Below the pieces are notes generated by a model. It saw only the letters and a program-made list of their open reading frames with translations. It was not told the origin of the DNA and ran no database searches. The translations under genes and the position numbers were made by a program. Below, in pieces: positions 1 through 7,582 of a stretch of 29,644 bases of DNA; positions within the stretch are counted from its first letter, which is position 1; each line of letters starts with the position of its first letter. Source of the stretch: Gammaproteobacteria bacterium (lineage in GTDB: Bacteria; Pseudomonadota; Gammaproteobacteria; SZUA-140); assembly GCA_003230195.1 (NCBI GenBank), contig QIHH01000120.1:1-29644 (forward strand), read 5' to 3'.

Positions 1-1
1 T

Positions 2-733
2 AGTGCGTTGGTTTCAATTGATGCGCTCAAGCAGCAGATTGAAACGGCGTCACCTGTGCGTGATTTTGTAGGAGCGATGCAGGCAAAGCTCGATGCGGGG
101 CAATCGGCGGTGATTGCTGAGATCAAAAAGGCATCGCCGAGCAAAGGTGTGTTGCGGGAGGATTTTCATCCTGCCGAGATCGCTATCTCATATGAAAAAG
201 GCGGTGCGGCATGTTTGTCTGTTTTGACCGACCGTGATTTTTTTCAGGGTAGTGAAGCGTACCTGCAAGAGGCGCGCACGGCGTGTAGCCTGCCGGTGAT
301 CCGTAAGGATTTCATCATTGATGAATATCAGGTTTATGAGGCGCGTGCGATCAGTGCGGATTGTATTCTGCTGATTGTTGCGGCGCTGCATGATGCGCAG
401 CTAGTGGCACTGGCTGATCTTGCCGAGCAACTCGGTATGGCGGTATTGGTTGAGGTGCATGATGCACAAGAACTGGCGCGCGCCAAATTCCTCAAGACGC
501 TGTTGTTTGGGGTTAATAATCGCAATCTCAATACCTTTGATGTGTCGTTGCAAAATACCATTGAGCTGCTGGCCGCAATGCCTAGTGAGTGTATTGTTAT
601 TACAGAGAGCGGTATTCATGCACGAGCCGATGTTGAGTTGATGCGTGATCATCACGTTAATAGCTTTTTGGTCGGCGAGGCATTGATGCGTTGTGAAGAC
701 CCCGGGGGGCGTCTAGCCGAACTTTTTGTGTAG
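2..733 (+). CDS. trpC: Indole-3-glycerol phosphate synthase, 5' end outside window
   Basis: TrpC closes the indole ring in tryptophan synthesis, turning carboxyphenylamino-deoxyribulose phosphate into indole-3-glycerol phosphate in the cytoplasm. The (beta/alpha)8-barrel signatures are all present: AEIKKASPSKG (first catalytic Glu and Lys), VIRKDF (catalytic Lys), LVEVHD (Glu), GVNNRNL (Asn) and VITESGI (phosphate loop). The reading frame is open to the left edge of the window. A TTG at 8 could be read as a start, but family members are about 265-280 residues and carry some 25-30 more residues before the AIIAEIK region, so the true start should lie upstream. The stop at 731-733 is followed by a gap with no clear terminator. 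The neighbours downstream (crp/vfr, osmC-like, coq7) resemble the Pseudomonas-type order. Confidence 0.96.
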   Translation, partial: SALVSIDALKQQIETASPVRDFVGAMQAKLDAGQSAVIAEIKKASPSKGVLREDFHPAEIAISYEKGGAACLSVLTDRDFFQGSEAYLQEARTACSLPVIRKDFIIDEYQVYEARAISADCILLIVAALHDAQLVALADLAEQLGMAVLVEVHDAQELARAKFLKTLLFGVNNRNLNTFDVSLQNTIELLAAMPSECIVITESGIHARADVELMRDHHVNSFLVGEALMRCEDPGGRLAELFV

Positions 734-741
734 TTATTTTA

Positions 742-1060
742 GTCACTATTCAGTTTATCCCTGATTTGTCCGATTACGGCATCAAAAACGCTCATTTACA
801 CGTGTAAACCGCGAATTTTTTCCTCGTACTCGAACAAATCAGCGGCAATTTGACCAGTGACTATTTCATTTTTTACTATGTTGAATAGTAACTTATTTTA
901 TTATTATTCAGAGCTTCCCTAAAGCTCATCATTCCCATTTTCGTGTTAGAAAATGATCATTTATCCATACAAATTCACATTTTTTTTTGCCTTTAACGGG
1001 TAACCTTTAGGCGTAATTTGAATAGTGGCACGTTGACTTTCTACTGCGCTGAATAGTGAC
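742..1060. repeat. MITE-like region bounded by 12-bp inverted repeats
   Basis: GTCACTATTCAG at 742-753 is the exact reverse complement of CTGAATAGTGAC at 1049-1060. The interval has no coding potential and encloses the large palindrome at 761-842. This fits a miniature inverted-repeat element or a mosaic of regulatory repeats. I see no convincing target-site duplication at the edges, so mobility is only inferred. Confidence 0.35.
761..842. repeat. 82-bp imperfect palindrome (long hairpin)
   Basis: The outer arms CTGATTTGTCCGA (761-773) and TCGAACAAATCAG (830-842) pair at 12 of 13 positions. A perfect 14-bp palindrome, TTTACACGTGTAAA (795-808), shares exactly the same centre (between 801 and 802). 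The parts between are only partly complementary. There is no terminal T-run, so it is not a canonical intrinsic terminator, although it could still end or protect the trpC transcript. The core resembles a dispersed intergenic repeat I associate with gammaproteobacteria. That is memory only. Confidence 0.6.
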
Positions 1061-1198
1061 GTTGTTTTATTAGTTGCTAAAGCTGCGGGGTATCGCGTCG
1101 ATAAGTGGCAGAGATAGTGAAGATAACAGAGGGTTAAAACTCTTTAAGCTGGGGATAGCTGCTCTGTTCTACTTTGAATAACAAAAAAGAAAGGTGTG

Positions 1199-2497
1199 AT
1201 GTCTAAAAAAATATTACAGGCCATGGTGTGTGGCATTTTGTTTGTGGCAGCAGGTTCTGCGGTTGCGGCTCCATTTAGCTCTTTTGAGCCTCGTTCATAC
1301 GGTATGGGTGGCACGGGTGTTGCCTCTGGCACTAGCGCCAATGCTGGTTTTTTTAACCCCTCATTATTAGCGGCAGCGCACAAAGAAGAGGATTTCAGTC
1401 TTGCGTTTCCAATTATTGGCGTGCGTGCGGCAGACCCTGATGATTTTATAGATGCGATTGATGATTTTGATAGTAGCAATTATATCGATCAATTTGATAC
1501 CGCACGCCAGGCAATAGATGCTGCGATTACTGCAAGTGATGTGGCGGCGCTTAATAATGCTCGGCAGCCTATGGTTGAGGCGACTAATAATCTGATTGCA
1601 GGGCTGGGCGCACTTAATAATAAGGCGTTGATTGCAGAGTTAGAGGCCGGTTTAGTGGTTGGCATTCCGAGCAAAAAAATGGGGGCATCGCTCTATGTTC
1701 GTGGTTGGGTGGTGGGTGGAACGCAGGCGGTTATTGCATCAGCAGATCTCGCGGCTCTTCAAACCATTGCGGATTCATTGGCAACGTTAACGGTTGCTGA
1801 TTCTTTAACGGGTGACCCGCTCCTGACTTCTGCCATTGATGTCCGTTTTGCTGGTATCAGTGAAGTGGGGTTATCGTTGGCGCGTGAATTCAATATTGCG
1901 GGGCATGATATTGCGATTGGTATTACGCCTAAATATGTCAGCATTGAGACCTATGATTTTCGCATCGGTGATGAATCTGATCCGACCACGGTCAGCCTAG
2001 ATGACGCTGAAATCGATTTGGATAGTGGTCAACTCGATGATTCTGGTGTTGACCTGGATATTGGTATCGCCAAGGACTTTGGTAATGGCTGGAAGGCAGG
2101 CCTGGTGGTTAAAAATTTAATCGGGCAGGCGTTTAAGACCGTTCGTGGCAATATATTTGAGCTTAAGCCTCAGGCTCGAATGGGTGTTTCTCACCAGACT
2201 GAGTGGACGACCATTGCATTTGACCTAGATTTGATTGAGAACGATCCTATTATTAAAGATAAGGATACCGGCTTGGGATTTGATAACAAGACCCAGTATG
2301 CTGCCATCGGTGTTGAATTTGATATGTGGGATGTCGTTCAGCTTCGCGCTGGCTATCGTCACAATATGAGTGATAGTGATACGAGTATTGCAACGCTGGG
2401 TGTTGGCTTGTCGCCGTTTGGTGTTCATATTGATGTGGCGGCTGCGGGTAATACCGATGAGATAGGCGTGTCATTTCAGACAGGCTTCCGTTTCTAA
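1199..2497 (+). CDS. TraF-like outer-membrane beta-barrel protein
   Basis: This 432-residue exported protein has a signal peptide (Lys-rich start, hydrophobic core, AVAA cleavage region). It then shows the motif SYGMGGTGVASG...FFNPSLLA, typical of the TraF_2 / FadL-like outer-membrane family that automated annotation often calls conjugal transfer protein TraF. The rest is strand-rich with repeated Gly/Asp turns and ends in GFRF, a C-terminal aromatic residue expected of an outer-membrane barrel. ATG at 1199 is preferred over GTG at 1196 because AAAGAAAGG sits at a suitable distance upstream. No other conjugation genes are nearby, so a role in DNA transfer is not supported; ligand or lipid transport is equally possible. 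A bidirectional terminator follows. Confidence 0.75.
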   Translation: MSKKILQAMVCGILFVAAGSAVAAPFSSFEPRSYGMGGTGVASGTSANAGFFNPSLLAAAHKEEDFSLAFPIIGVRAADPDDFIDAIDDFDSSNYIDQFDTARQAIDAAITASDVAALNNARQPMVEATNNLIAGLGALNNKALIAELEAGLVVGIPSKKMGASLYVRGWVVGGTQAVIASADLAALQTIADSLATLTVADSLTGDPLLTSAIDVRFAGISEVGLSLAREFNIAGHDIAIGITPKYVSIETYDFRIGDESDPTTVSLDDAEIDLDSGQLDDSGVDLDIGIAKDFGNGWKAGLVVKNLIGQAFKTVRGNIFELKPQARMGVSHQTEWTTIAFDLDLIENDPIIKDKDTGLGFDNKTQYAAIGVEFDMWDVVQLRAGYRHNMSDSDTSIATLGVGLSPFGVHIDVAAAGNTDEIGVSFQTGFRF

Positions 2498-2520
2498 TAT
2501 TGACTGGTAATGGCGGAAAC

Positions 2521-2558
2521 AAAAAAGGCGAGGCTGAATAATCAGCCCCGCCTTTTTA
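2521..2558. terminator. Bidirectional intrinsic terminator between convergent genes
   Basis: A 16-bp stem (AAAAAGGCGAGGCTGA paired with TCAGCCCCGCCTTTTT, one mismatch) with a 4-nt loop, A-rich on the left and T-rich on the right, lies between the TraF-like gene and crp. It can end transcription from both sides. Confidence 0.9.
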
Positions 2559-2568
2559 ATGTGTGATG

Positions 2569-3213
2569 TTAGCGGGTGCCAAAGACGACAATGGTCTTGC
2601 CCTGAGCGGTCAACAGGTTTTGTTCTTCCATGCTTTTCAGAACGCGCCCGGCCATTTCGCGAGAGCAGCCCACGATGCGGCCAATCTCTTGGCGGGTAAT
2701 CTTGATCTGCATCCCGTCTGGGTGGGTGATGGCATCGGGTTCTTTGCAGAGATCAAGCAATGTGCCAGCGATGCGCCCTGCGACATCCATAAAGGCGAGT
2801 CTTCCCACCATACCGCTGGTGCGTCGCAGACGAAGCGCCATCTGTGAGGAGAGTGCAAAGAGGATGTCTGGATCTTTGGAGGCGAGGCTGCGAAATTTAT
2901 TGTAGTTGATTTCAGCTAGTTCGCACTGGCTTTTGGCGCGTACCCACGCACTACGTTTTTTCTGCTCATCGAAGAACCCCATTTCACCGAAAAAATCACC
3001 TGCATTGAGGTAGGCGAGTACGATTTCATTACCATCATCTTCATCCTCAATGAGCACGGTGACAGAGCCTTCTACAATGTAATAGAGTGAATCAGGCGTA
3101 TCTCCCGCGTAGATGATGACGCTTTTGGCGGGATAACGCCGACGGTGGCAGTGTTGTAGAAAGCGATCAATGGTTGTTGCGAGCTTGTCAGGTTTCTTTT
3201 TGATTATAGCCAT
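2569..3213 (-). CDS. crp: cAMP-responsive CRP/Vfr-type transcription regulator
   Basis: The 214-residue protein is close to Pseudomonas Vfr and E. coli CRP along its whole length. The cyclic-nucleotide domain contains FFGE (Gly76, Glu77), Arg87-Ser88 and Thr132-Ser133, the residues that hold cAMP in CRP. The winged helix-turn-helix spans about 173-196 (ITRQEIGRIVGCSREMAGRV) and keeps the DNA-contacting Arg185, Glu186 and Arg190. The frame is open to 3270, but ATG at 3213 matches the Vfr start and length. It is divergent from an OsmC-like gene, the same arrangement as crp-yhfA in E. coli. The promoter must lie in the 134-bp gap; I did not find a clear autoregulatory CRP site there. A global role in carbon and redox regulation is expected from the family. 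Confidence 0.95.
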   Translation of the reverse strand: MAIIKKKPDKLATTIDRFLQHCHRRRYPAKSVIIYAGDTPDSLYYIVEGSVTVLIEDEDDGNEIVLAYLNAGDFFGEMGFFDEQKKRSAWVRAKSQCELAEINYNKFRSLASKDPDILFALSSQMALRLRRTSGMVGRLAFMDVAGRIAGTLLDLCKEPDAITHPDGMQIKITRQEIGRIVGCSREMAGRVLKSMEEQNLLTAQGKTIVVFGTR

Positions 3214-3347
3214 AGCCTTACTTCGCCTTTGCATCAAGTTGGGTTTCGGTGTTGAACAGCAAACTGTCATTACGTATCAATATTTGGTCTCTTAAGGTGT
3301 ATCATACATCCTTATCGGTAGATTGCGTTATTTGAAGAGGGTTATTG

Positions 3348-3767
3348 ATGAAGGTTAGTGTGAAGTGGGTGCAGGATATGATGTTCTTGGGCGAGTCTGG
3401 CAGTGGCCACACGGTGGTGATGGATGGCCCGCCTGAGGCGGGAGGGCGTAATATGGGGATTCGTCCAATGGAGATGCTACTGCTCGGTACCGGTGGTTGT
3501 ACTTCATTTGATGTGATGAGCATTCTGAAAAAATCGCGCCAAGCGGTGACTGATTGTGTTGCTGAGGTGACGGCAGAGCGTGCCGAGACGGTACCGCAGG
3601 TCTTTACTAAGATTCACATCCATTTTGTGGTGACTGGTAAAGGGTTGTCTGAAAAAACGGTGGCGCGGGCGGTCTCATTGACCGCAGGAAAATACTGTTC
3701 CGCATCGATTATGCTCGCTCAAGTGGCTAAAGTAACGCATGATTTTGAAATTATTGAAGCCGCATGA
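3348..3767 (+). CDS. OsmC/Ohr-family protein, YhfA type
   Basis: This 139-residue protein has the OsmC fold pattern: N-terminal strands with GHTVVMDGPPEAGGRNMG, then IRPMEMLLLGTGGCTSFDVM with the first redox Cys (about 51), and GKYCSASIML with the second (about 117). OsmC/Ohr proteins use this pair to reduce organic peroxides. The YhfA branch is poorly characterised, so the substrate is unknown. ATG at 3348 follows a good GAAGAGG site and is preferred to TTG at 3345. It is divergent from crp, as yhfA is in E. coli, which supports orthology. Confidence 0.88.
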   Translation: MKVSVKWVQDMMFLGESGSGHTVVMDGPPEAGGRNMGIRPMEMLLLGTGGCTSFDVMSILKKSRQAVTDCVAEVTAERAETVPQVFTKIHIHFVVTGKGLSEKTVARAVSLTAGKYCSASIMLAQVAKVTHDFEIIEAA

Positions 3768-3793
3768 CACTTTTATGCGAATCGTTGATTTAG

Positions 3794-4213
3794 ATGGGTA
3801 GTGAGATGAAGAAACCAGCAGCAACAGGTGGCATGCGCCATGTGGCGCTCTATGTGAGTGACCTTGATGCATGCGTCCATTTTTATACGCAGATTCTGGA
3901 CATGGCAGTGGAATGGCAGCCAGACCCTGATAATATCTATCTCTGCTCTGGGTGCGACAACCTTGCATTACACCGTGCGCCCGAGGGGTTTGACCCGCAA
4001 GAAGGGCAACAGCGGCTTGATCATATCGGCTTTATTCTAAAAACAGCGGATGATGTTGATGCTTGGTTTGAGTATATGAATGGCTTTGAGATGACAATGA
4101 AGGGGATGCCGCGCACCCATCGTGATGGTGCGCGTAGTTTCTATTGTTATGATCCGGGTGGTAATCTGGTGCAGATGATCTATCACCCGCCTATTGCTGA
4201 TAAATATGGCTGA
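3794..4213 (+). CDS. VOC-superfamily (glyoxalase/dioxygenase-like) protein
   Basis: This 139-residue protein has two beta-alpha-beta-beta-beta modules of the vicinal-oxygen-chelate fold: MRHVALYVSDLDACVHFY (about 14-31) and LDHIGFILKTADDVDAW (about 75-91), ending with SFYCYDPGGNLVQMIYHP. Candidate metal ligands are His16 and His77; the usual C-terminal Glu is a Gln in NLVQM, so metal binding may differ from glyoxalase I. The substrate cannot be inferred. ATG at 3806 is an alternative start with a slightly better purine-rich leader. The gene lies 26 bp after the OsmC-like gene and before coq7 on the same strand, so all three may be cotranscribed. Confidence 0.82.
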   Translation: MGSEMKKPAATGGMRHVALYVSDLDACVHFYTQILDMAVEWQPDPDNIYLCSGCDNLALHRAPEGFDPQEGQQRLDHIGFILKTADDVDAWFEYMNGFEMTMKGMPRTHRDGARSFYCYDPGGNLVQMIYHPPIADKYG

Positions 4214-4261
4214 TTGAGGTCGCCTATTGTTGAGTACGTGATTTTTAGGTACCTTTCGTTT

Positions 4262-4906
4262 ATGACTAACAGAAACTACACCCCGTTTGACCGTCTGGTG
4301 ATGAATTTTGATCATGGTATTCGAACGGTTTTTGGCAAGCCGGAAGTGACTGAACGCCCCAATCCTGCAGAAGGGGTTGCCGAGGCTGAACTGATGGATG
4401 CTGAAAAGCAGTTAGCGATTCGCTTGATGCGGATCAATCACGCCGGTGAAGTTGCGGCGCAGGCTCTGTATCAGGGGCAGGCGATGACCGCCAAATTGCC
4501 AGAAGTGCGTGAAAAGATGGAGCGAGCAGCGCTGGAAGAGAATGACCACCTTGCGTGGTGTGAACGACGTGTCACTGAACTGGGTAGCCACACCAGCCTG
4601 CTGAACCCGCTGTGGTATGGCGGATCGCTGGCGATTGGTGCGTTGGCGGGGAAGGTGGGGGATAAATGGAGTCTCGGTTTTGTTGCCGAGACCGAGCGTC
4701 AGGTAATCAGCCATCTTGAAGCGCATCTGGAACAGATCCCTGAAAAAGATCTCAAAAGCCGCAAGATCCTTGAGCAGATGAAAGCAGATGAGGCGCATCA
4801 TGGCAATATGGCGGTTGAGGCGGGTGGTGCTAAATTACCTGCGCCGGTAAAAGGTTTTATGCAGCTGACCTCGAAGTTGATGACTAAGTCAGCTTATTGG
4901 CTTTAG
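4262..4906 (+). CDS. coq7: Ubiquinone biosynthesis hydroxylase (demethoxyubiquinone hydroxylase)
   Basis: Coq7 is a membrane-associated diiron enzyme that hydroxylates demethoxyubiquinone in the penultimate step of ubiquinone synthesis and needs oxygen. The 214-residue protein carries the expected ligands: Glu63 in NHAGEV, Glu93 and His96 in EENDH, Glu145 in the AETERQ segment, and Glu177/His180 in DEAHH. The frame opens at 4214, but ATG at 4262 (MTNRNYTPFDRL) matches the family start and length. The C-terminus MTKSAYWL matches Pseudomonas Coq7. Its presence implies aerobic respiration with ubiquinone. It converges with glcF, and no intrinsic terminator is visible in the 45-bp gap. Confidence 0.96.
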   Translation: MTNRNYTPFDRLVMNFDHGIRTVFGKPEVTERPNPAEGVAEAELMDAEKQLAIRLMRINHAGEVAAQALYQGQAMTAKLPEVREKMERAALEENDHLAWCERRVTELGSHTSLLNPLWYGGSLAIGALAGKVGDKWSLGFVAETERQVISHLEAHLEQIPEKDLKSRKILEQMKADEAHHGNMAVEAGGAKLPAPVKGFMQLTSKLMTKSAYWL

Positions 4907-4951
4907 GTCGTGGAGTGGAGGGTGAGCAGATGTGTACGCCCTGTTATCGAT

Positions 4952-6169
4952 TTATGGTAGCTGTCGCGCCAGCAACGTTATCGGATGAATCACCTCTATT
5001 TTCAAACCAGCATTGCGTATCCCTGCTGCAATATGCAGTGCGCAACCAATATTCGAACTTACTAAAATAGCGGGGCGCATGGTATCCAACTGGCGCAGCT
5101 TGCTATCACGCAGTTCATCTGCGATTTCTGGGTGGCGAATCATATAGTCACCAGCGGCACCGCAGCAGTTCTGGTTGTCGGGCAGTGGCAGCAGTGTGAT
5201 GCCGGGAATTTTGGATAGCAGTGCTTCTGGGGTGTGGCCCTGTTTTAATACATGGGTAAGGCTGCACGGTAGATGAATCGCGATCTGTTTGCTGAGTGGG
5301 CGTAGCGTCAGTGCTTCTGGCCATTTGGCCTGTGCGAGAAATTGACCGATTTCCATGACAGGCGCGTCGTTGCATCCCATTGGCTCCAGTTTTTGTAATG
5401 TGCTGCCGCAACCGCTGGCGCAGTAAATGAGTGCGTCGATGTTGAGCCCATCAAAGGCGTCGCGATTTTCTTTGGCTAACCGGTCTGCCTGTTTTAAATC
5501 GCCACGGTGCTGGTGTAGTGCACCGCAGCAATTTTGTTTGGCTGGCAGGTGAACACCGTAGCCGAGATGAGTGAGCAGTTTAATCGCTGCATGAGTGGTG
5601 GTGGTATCGAGGCTATCGCCCATACAGCCAACAAACAGTCCAATTTCCCCTTTTTGTTCGCCAATCGGCGGATGGTAACGCTGTGTTGGCAGCGCAGAGC
5701 TTAATTTTGGCAGCACGCCTGCGAGGCGCTGCAGGCCTAGCGGGCGAAGTAAGCCGCTGTGGCGCGTTAGCCAGCCGAGCCCGCTGCGCTGGTAAATACG
5801 TAGCAGGCGGCTGAGGTTGCGGCGGTGAGTCGGGGCGGTAACAAAACGTTGCATCATGTCAGCTGCGCGTCCGCTGGGCGCCGCTGTTTCATTAAAGAGG
5901 GTGGCGCGAGTTGCTTCGATCAGCTCGCCATATTTAACTTCGGAGGGGCACATCGCTTCGCAGGCGCGACACACCAAGCAGCGATCAAGATGGTTGAACA
6001 GGTTTTCATTTAACGGTAGTTTCTTTTGCGCAAGCCCCTGCATCAATGCGATGCGACCACGTGGCGAGTCCCCTTCATCCTGTCGTTGTTGATAGGTGGG
6101 GCAGTGTGGCAGGCAGAGGCCGCATTTTACGCAGCGGTCTGCTTCTTTAATCAGAGAATCTATATTCAT
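4952..6169 (-). CDS. glcF: Glycolate oxidase iron-sulfur subunit (GlcF type)
   Basis: The 405-residue protein has two N-terminal 4Fe-4S motifs (CVKCGLCLPHCP at about 13-24 and CLVCRACEAMCP at about 64-75), followed by two CCG domains (QNCCGALHQHRGD and NCCGAAGDYMIRHP) that bind further cofactor or a heterodisulfide-reductase-type cluster. Length and layout fit GlcF, which passes electrons from the flavin subunits GlcD/GlcE to the quinone pool at the inner membrane. The glcD and glcE genes are not adjacent, so a subunit of a related lactate or glycolate dehydrogenase is possible. ATG at 6169 is chosen over an upstream TTG at 6190. Confidence 0.87.
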   Translation of the reverse strand: MNIDSLIKEADRCVKCGLCLPHCPTYQQRQDEGDSPRGRIALMQGLAQKKLPLNENLFNHLDRCLVCRACEAMCPSEVKYGELIEATRATLFNETAAPSGRAADMMQRFVTAPTHRRNLSRLLRIYQRSGLGWLTRHSGLLRPLGLQRLAGVLPKLSSALPTQRYHPPIGEQKGEIGLFVGCMGDSLDTTTTHAAIKLLTHLGYGVHLPAKQNCCGALHQHRGDLKQADRLAKENRDAFDGLNIDALIYCASGCGSTLQKLEPMGCNDAPVMEIGQFLAQAKWPEALTLRPLSKQIAIHLPCSLTHVLKQGHTPEALLSKIPGITLLPLPDNQNCCGAAGDYMIRHPEIADELRDSKLRQLDTMRPAILVSSNIGCALHIAAGIRNAGLKIEVIHPITLLARQLP

Positions 6170-6190
6170 AAATTCAGGGTAAAGGGACAA

Positions 6191-6242
6191 GGGGAAAAGG
6201 GCAAAGGGAAATATGCACTGTTTTTATCTTTGCCCTTGCCCC
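6191..6242. repeat. G-rich inverted repeat between divergent genes
   Basis: GGGGAAAAGGGCAAAG (6191-6206) is nearly the reverse complement of CTTTGCCCTTGCCCC (6228-6242). The arms sit in a purine/pyrimidine-biased tract (about 6175-6250), with four GGG runs on the left. It lies between glcF (minus) and the ferredoxin gene (plus), where promoters are expected. It could form a hairpin, or a G-quadruplex on the plus strand. Confidence 0.5.
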
Positions 6243-6265
6243 TTTACTCTTGTATCGTCGCGCTT

Positions 6266-6571
6266 ATGCATTTTAAACGCCATGTCTTTTTTTGTACTAA
6301 TCAGCGCGATAATGGTCGTGGCTGTTGCCAGCGTTTCGGCGCGTCCGAGGTTCGTGACTATGCGAAGCAGCGAGTAAAAGCGCGAGGTCTCTCCGGCAAG
6401 AATGGGGTGCGAGTCAATTCGGCCGGTTGTCTTGACCGCTGTTCTGAAGGGCCTGTGTTGGTGGTCTACCCTGAAGGGACGTGGTATCAATATGTCGATA
6501 AAGAAGATGTTGATGAGATTATTGACGAGCACTTGGCCCATGGCCGCGTGGTGGAACGTCTTAAAATCTAG
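6266..6571 (+). CDS. Thioredoxin-like [2Fe-2S] ferredoxin
   Basis: The 101-residue protein is a thioredoxin-fold [2Fe-2S] ferredoxin of the Shethna / Clostridium-type family. It starts HVFFCTNQRDNGRGCC (Cys10, Cys20 or 21) and carries the distal pair NSAGCLDRCSEGP (Cys55, Cys59), followed by VVYPEGTWYQYV. Small proteins of this kind serve as electron carriers, and the partner is unknown. The frame remains open upstream to 6026, but that overlaps glcF on the other strand and the G-rich repeat, so ATG at 6266 is the sensible start. No strong ribosome-binding site is visible before it. Confidence 0.9.
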   Translation: MHFKRHVFFCTNQRDNGRGCCQRFGASEVRDYAKQRVKARGLSGKNGVRVNSAGCLDRCSEGPVLVVYPEGTWYQYVDKEDVDEIIDEHLAHGRVVERLKI

Positions 6572-6610
6572 TTTTGTGTGCTCATTTGTATTGATAGGCT
6601 AGAACACCCC

Positions 6611-6639
6611 TTGTGTCTGGCTGTCAATTTCTGTAGAAT
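6611..6639 (+). promoter_or_regulatory. Sigma-70 promoter for rplM-rpsI
   Basis: TTGTGT (6611-6616) and TAGAAT (6634-6639) are 17 bp apart, about 80 bp upstream of rplM. This leaves a 5' leader of roughly 70-75 nt. Confidence 0.6.
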
Positions 6640-6645
6640 TTCCGC

Positions 6646-6718
6646 TCTTTACAGATTCTAGGGTTCTTCGGCAAAGGTCGGGGAAAGGCCGGATACCCGA
6701 TTTGGAGTTGGAAAATAG
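6646..6718 (+). promoter_or_regulatory. Candidate L13 (rplM) autoregulatory leader
   Basis: The leader between the promoter and rplM contains short complementary G/C blocks (around GGCCGG and CCGATTTGGAG) and could fold. In E. coli the rplM-rpsI mRNA leader is a site of translational feedback. Here the assignment rests on position only. Confidence 0.3.
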
Positions 6719-7147
6719 ATGAAAACTTTCAGTGCAAAAGCAGAGAGTGTAAGACGCGATTGGTATGTCGTGGATGCCGAAGATAAGATCTTAGGTCGTT
6801 TGGCGTCCGAAATTGCCCTGCGCTTGCGTGGCAAACATAAAGCGGAATACACACCGCATGTGGACACGGGCGACTATATTGTTGTTGTGAACGCAGAAAA
6901 AGTGCGCGTGACCGGTAATAAAACCACCGACAAAATATACCATCGCCATACTGGCTATATTGGTAGCCTTAAGTCGATCAGCTTTGATAAGCTCCAAGCT
7001 GAAAAGCCAGAGCAGATCATTGAGTTGGCCGTTAAGGGAATGTTGCCAAAAAACCCATTGGGCCGTGCGATGTTTCGTAAGCTGAAAGTGTATGCGGGTA
7101 CAGAGCATAGCCACGCCGCACAGCAGCCAAAAACACTTGATATTTAA
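6719..7147 (+). CDS. rplM: 50S ribosomal protein L13
   Basis: The 142-residue protein matches bacterial L13 end to end: MKTFSAKAESVRRDWYVVDA at the start, LGRLASEIALRLRGKHKAEYTPH, then GDYIVVVNAEKVRVTGNK, HTGYIG, and the signature GMLPKNPLGRAMFRKLKVY. L13 is an early-assembling component of the large ribosomal subunit. It is followed after 20 bp by rpsI, the usual bacterial operon, which ends at the terminator near 7600. Confidence 0.98.
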   Translation: MKTFSAKAESVRRDWYVVDAEDKILGRLASEIALRLRGKHKAEYTPHVDTGDYIVVVNAEKVRVTGNKTTDKIYHRHTGYIGSLKSISFDKLQAEKPEQIIELAVKGMLPKNPLGRAMFRKLKVYAGTEHSHAAQQPKTLDI

Positions 7148-7167
7148 GCAGTTAGGAATTTAAGTCA

Positions 7168-7563
7168 ATGACAGACAAAGTACTTTGCACCACTGGGCGT
7201 CGTAAGAGTTCAAGTGCCCGTGTATTTCTTAAGCTTGGCGGAACAGGTCAGATCACTGTTAACAAGCGCACGCTAGAAGAATACTTCGGTCGTGAAACCT
7301 CTCGCATGGTTGTTCGTCAGCCATTGGAGACCACCGATATGCTGAATAGTGTAGACCTTAATATTACCGTTGTGGGTGGCGGTAATACCGGCCAAGCCGG
7401 TGCGATTCGTCACGGCATTGCACGTGCGCTACTTGCTCACAATGAAGAGCTGCGTAGTCCGCTACGTCGCGCAGGATTTCTGACGCGTGATGCGCGTGAA
7501 GTTGAGCGTAAGAAAGTGGGTCTGCACAAAGCACGTAAGCGCCCTCAGTTCTCGAAGCGCTAG
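7168..7563 (+). CDS. rpsI: 30S ribosomal protein S9
   Basis: The 131-residue protein begins with the S9 pattern TGRRKSSSARVFLKLG, continues through VVGGGNTGQAGAIRHGIARALL, and ends in the basic tail HKARKRPQFSKR, whose final Lys-Arg contacts P-site tRNA in the small subunit. It is cotranscribed with rplM. A TTAGGA sequence about 10 nt upstream serves as ribosome-binding site. Confidence 0.98.
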   Translation: MTDKVLCTTGRRKSSSARVFLKLGGTGQITVNKRTLEEYFGRETSRMVVRQPLETTDMLNSVDLNITVVGGGNTGQAGAIRHGIARALLAHNEELRSPLRRAGFLTRDAREVERKKVGLHKARKRPQFSKR

Positions 7564-7582
7564 CACTTCAGGCGGAGACCGA

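Larger units (their letters stand above)
734..1198. other. Gene-free gap with palindrome and dispersed short repeats
   Basis: This 465-bp AT-rich stretch has no convincing reading frame. It contains an 82-bp imperfect palindrome (761-842), a 7-bp hairpin (TTACTAT/ATAGTAA, 873-879 and 885-891), and four copies of the decamer GAATAGTRRC: one inverted at 742-751 and direct copies at 883-892, 1020-1029 and 1051-1060. The outermost inverted and direct copies extend to a perfect 12-bp inverted repeat (742-753 and 1049-1060). The promoter of the next gene must lie in the last part, but I could not pick convincing -35/-10 boxes. Confidence 0.6.

Noticed and set aside
8..10. TTG as the start codon of trpC
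   Set aside because: The frame is open further upstream to the window edge, and the family needs about 25-30 more N-terminal residues.
1199..2497. Evidence of a conjugative element because of the TraF-like protein
   Set aside because: No relaxase, coupling protein, pilus or other transfer gene is present; the neighbours are core genes.
5825..6265. Forward frames overlapping glcF, including an N-terminal extension of the ferredoxin
   Set aside because: They lie opposite a convincing glcF gene and add low-complexity residues not found in ferredoxins.
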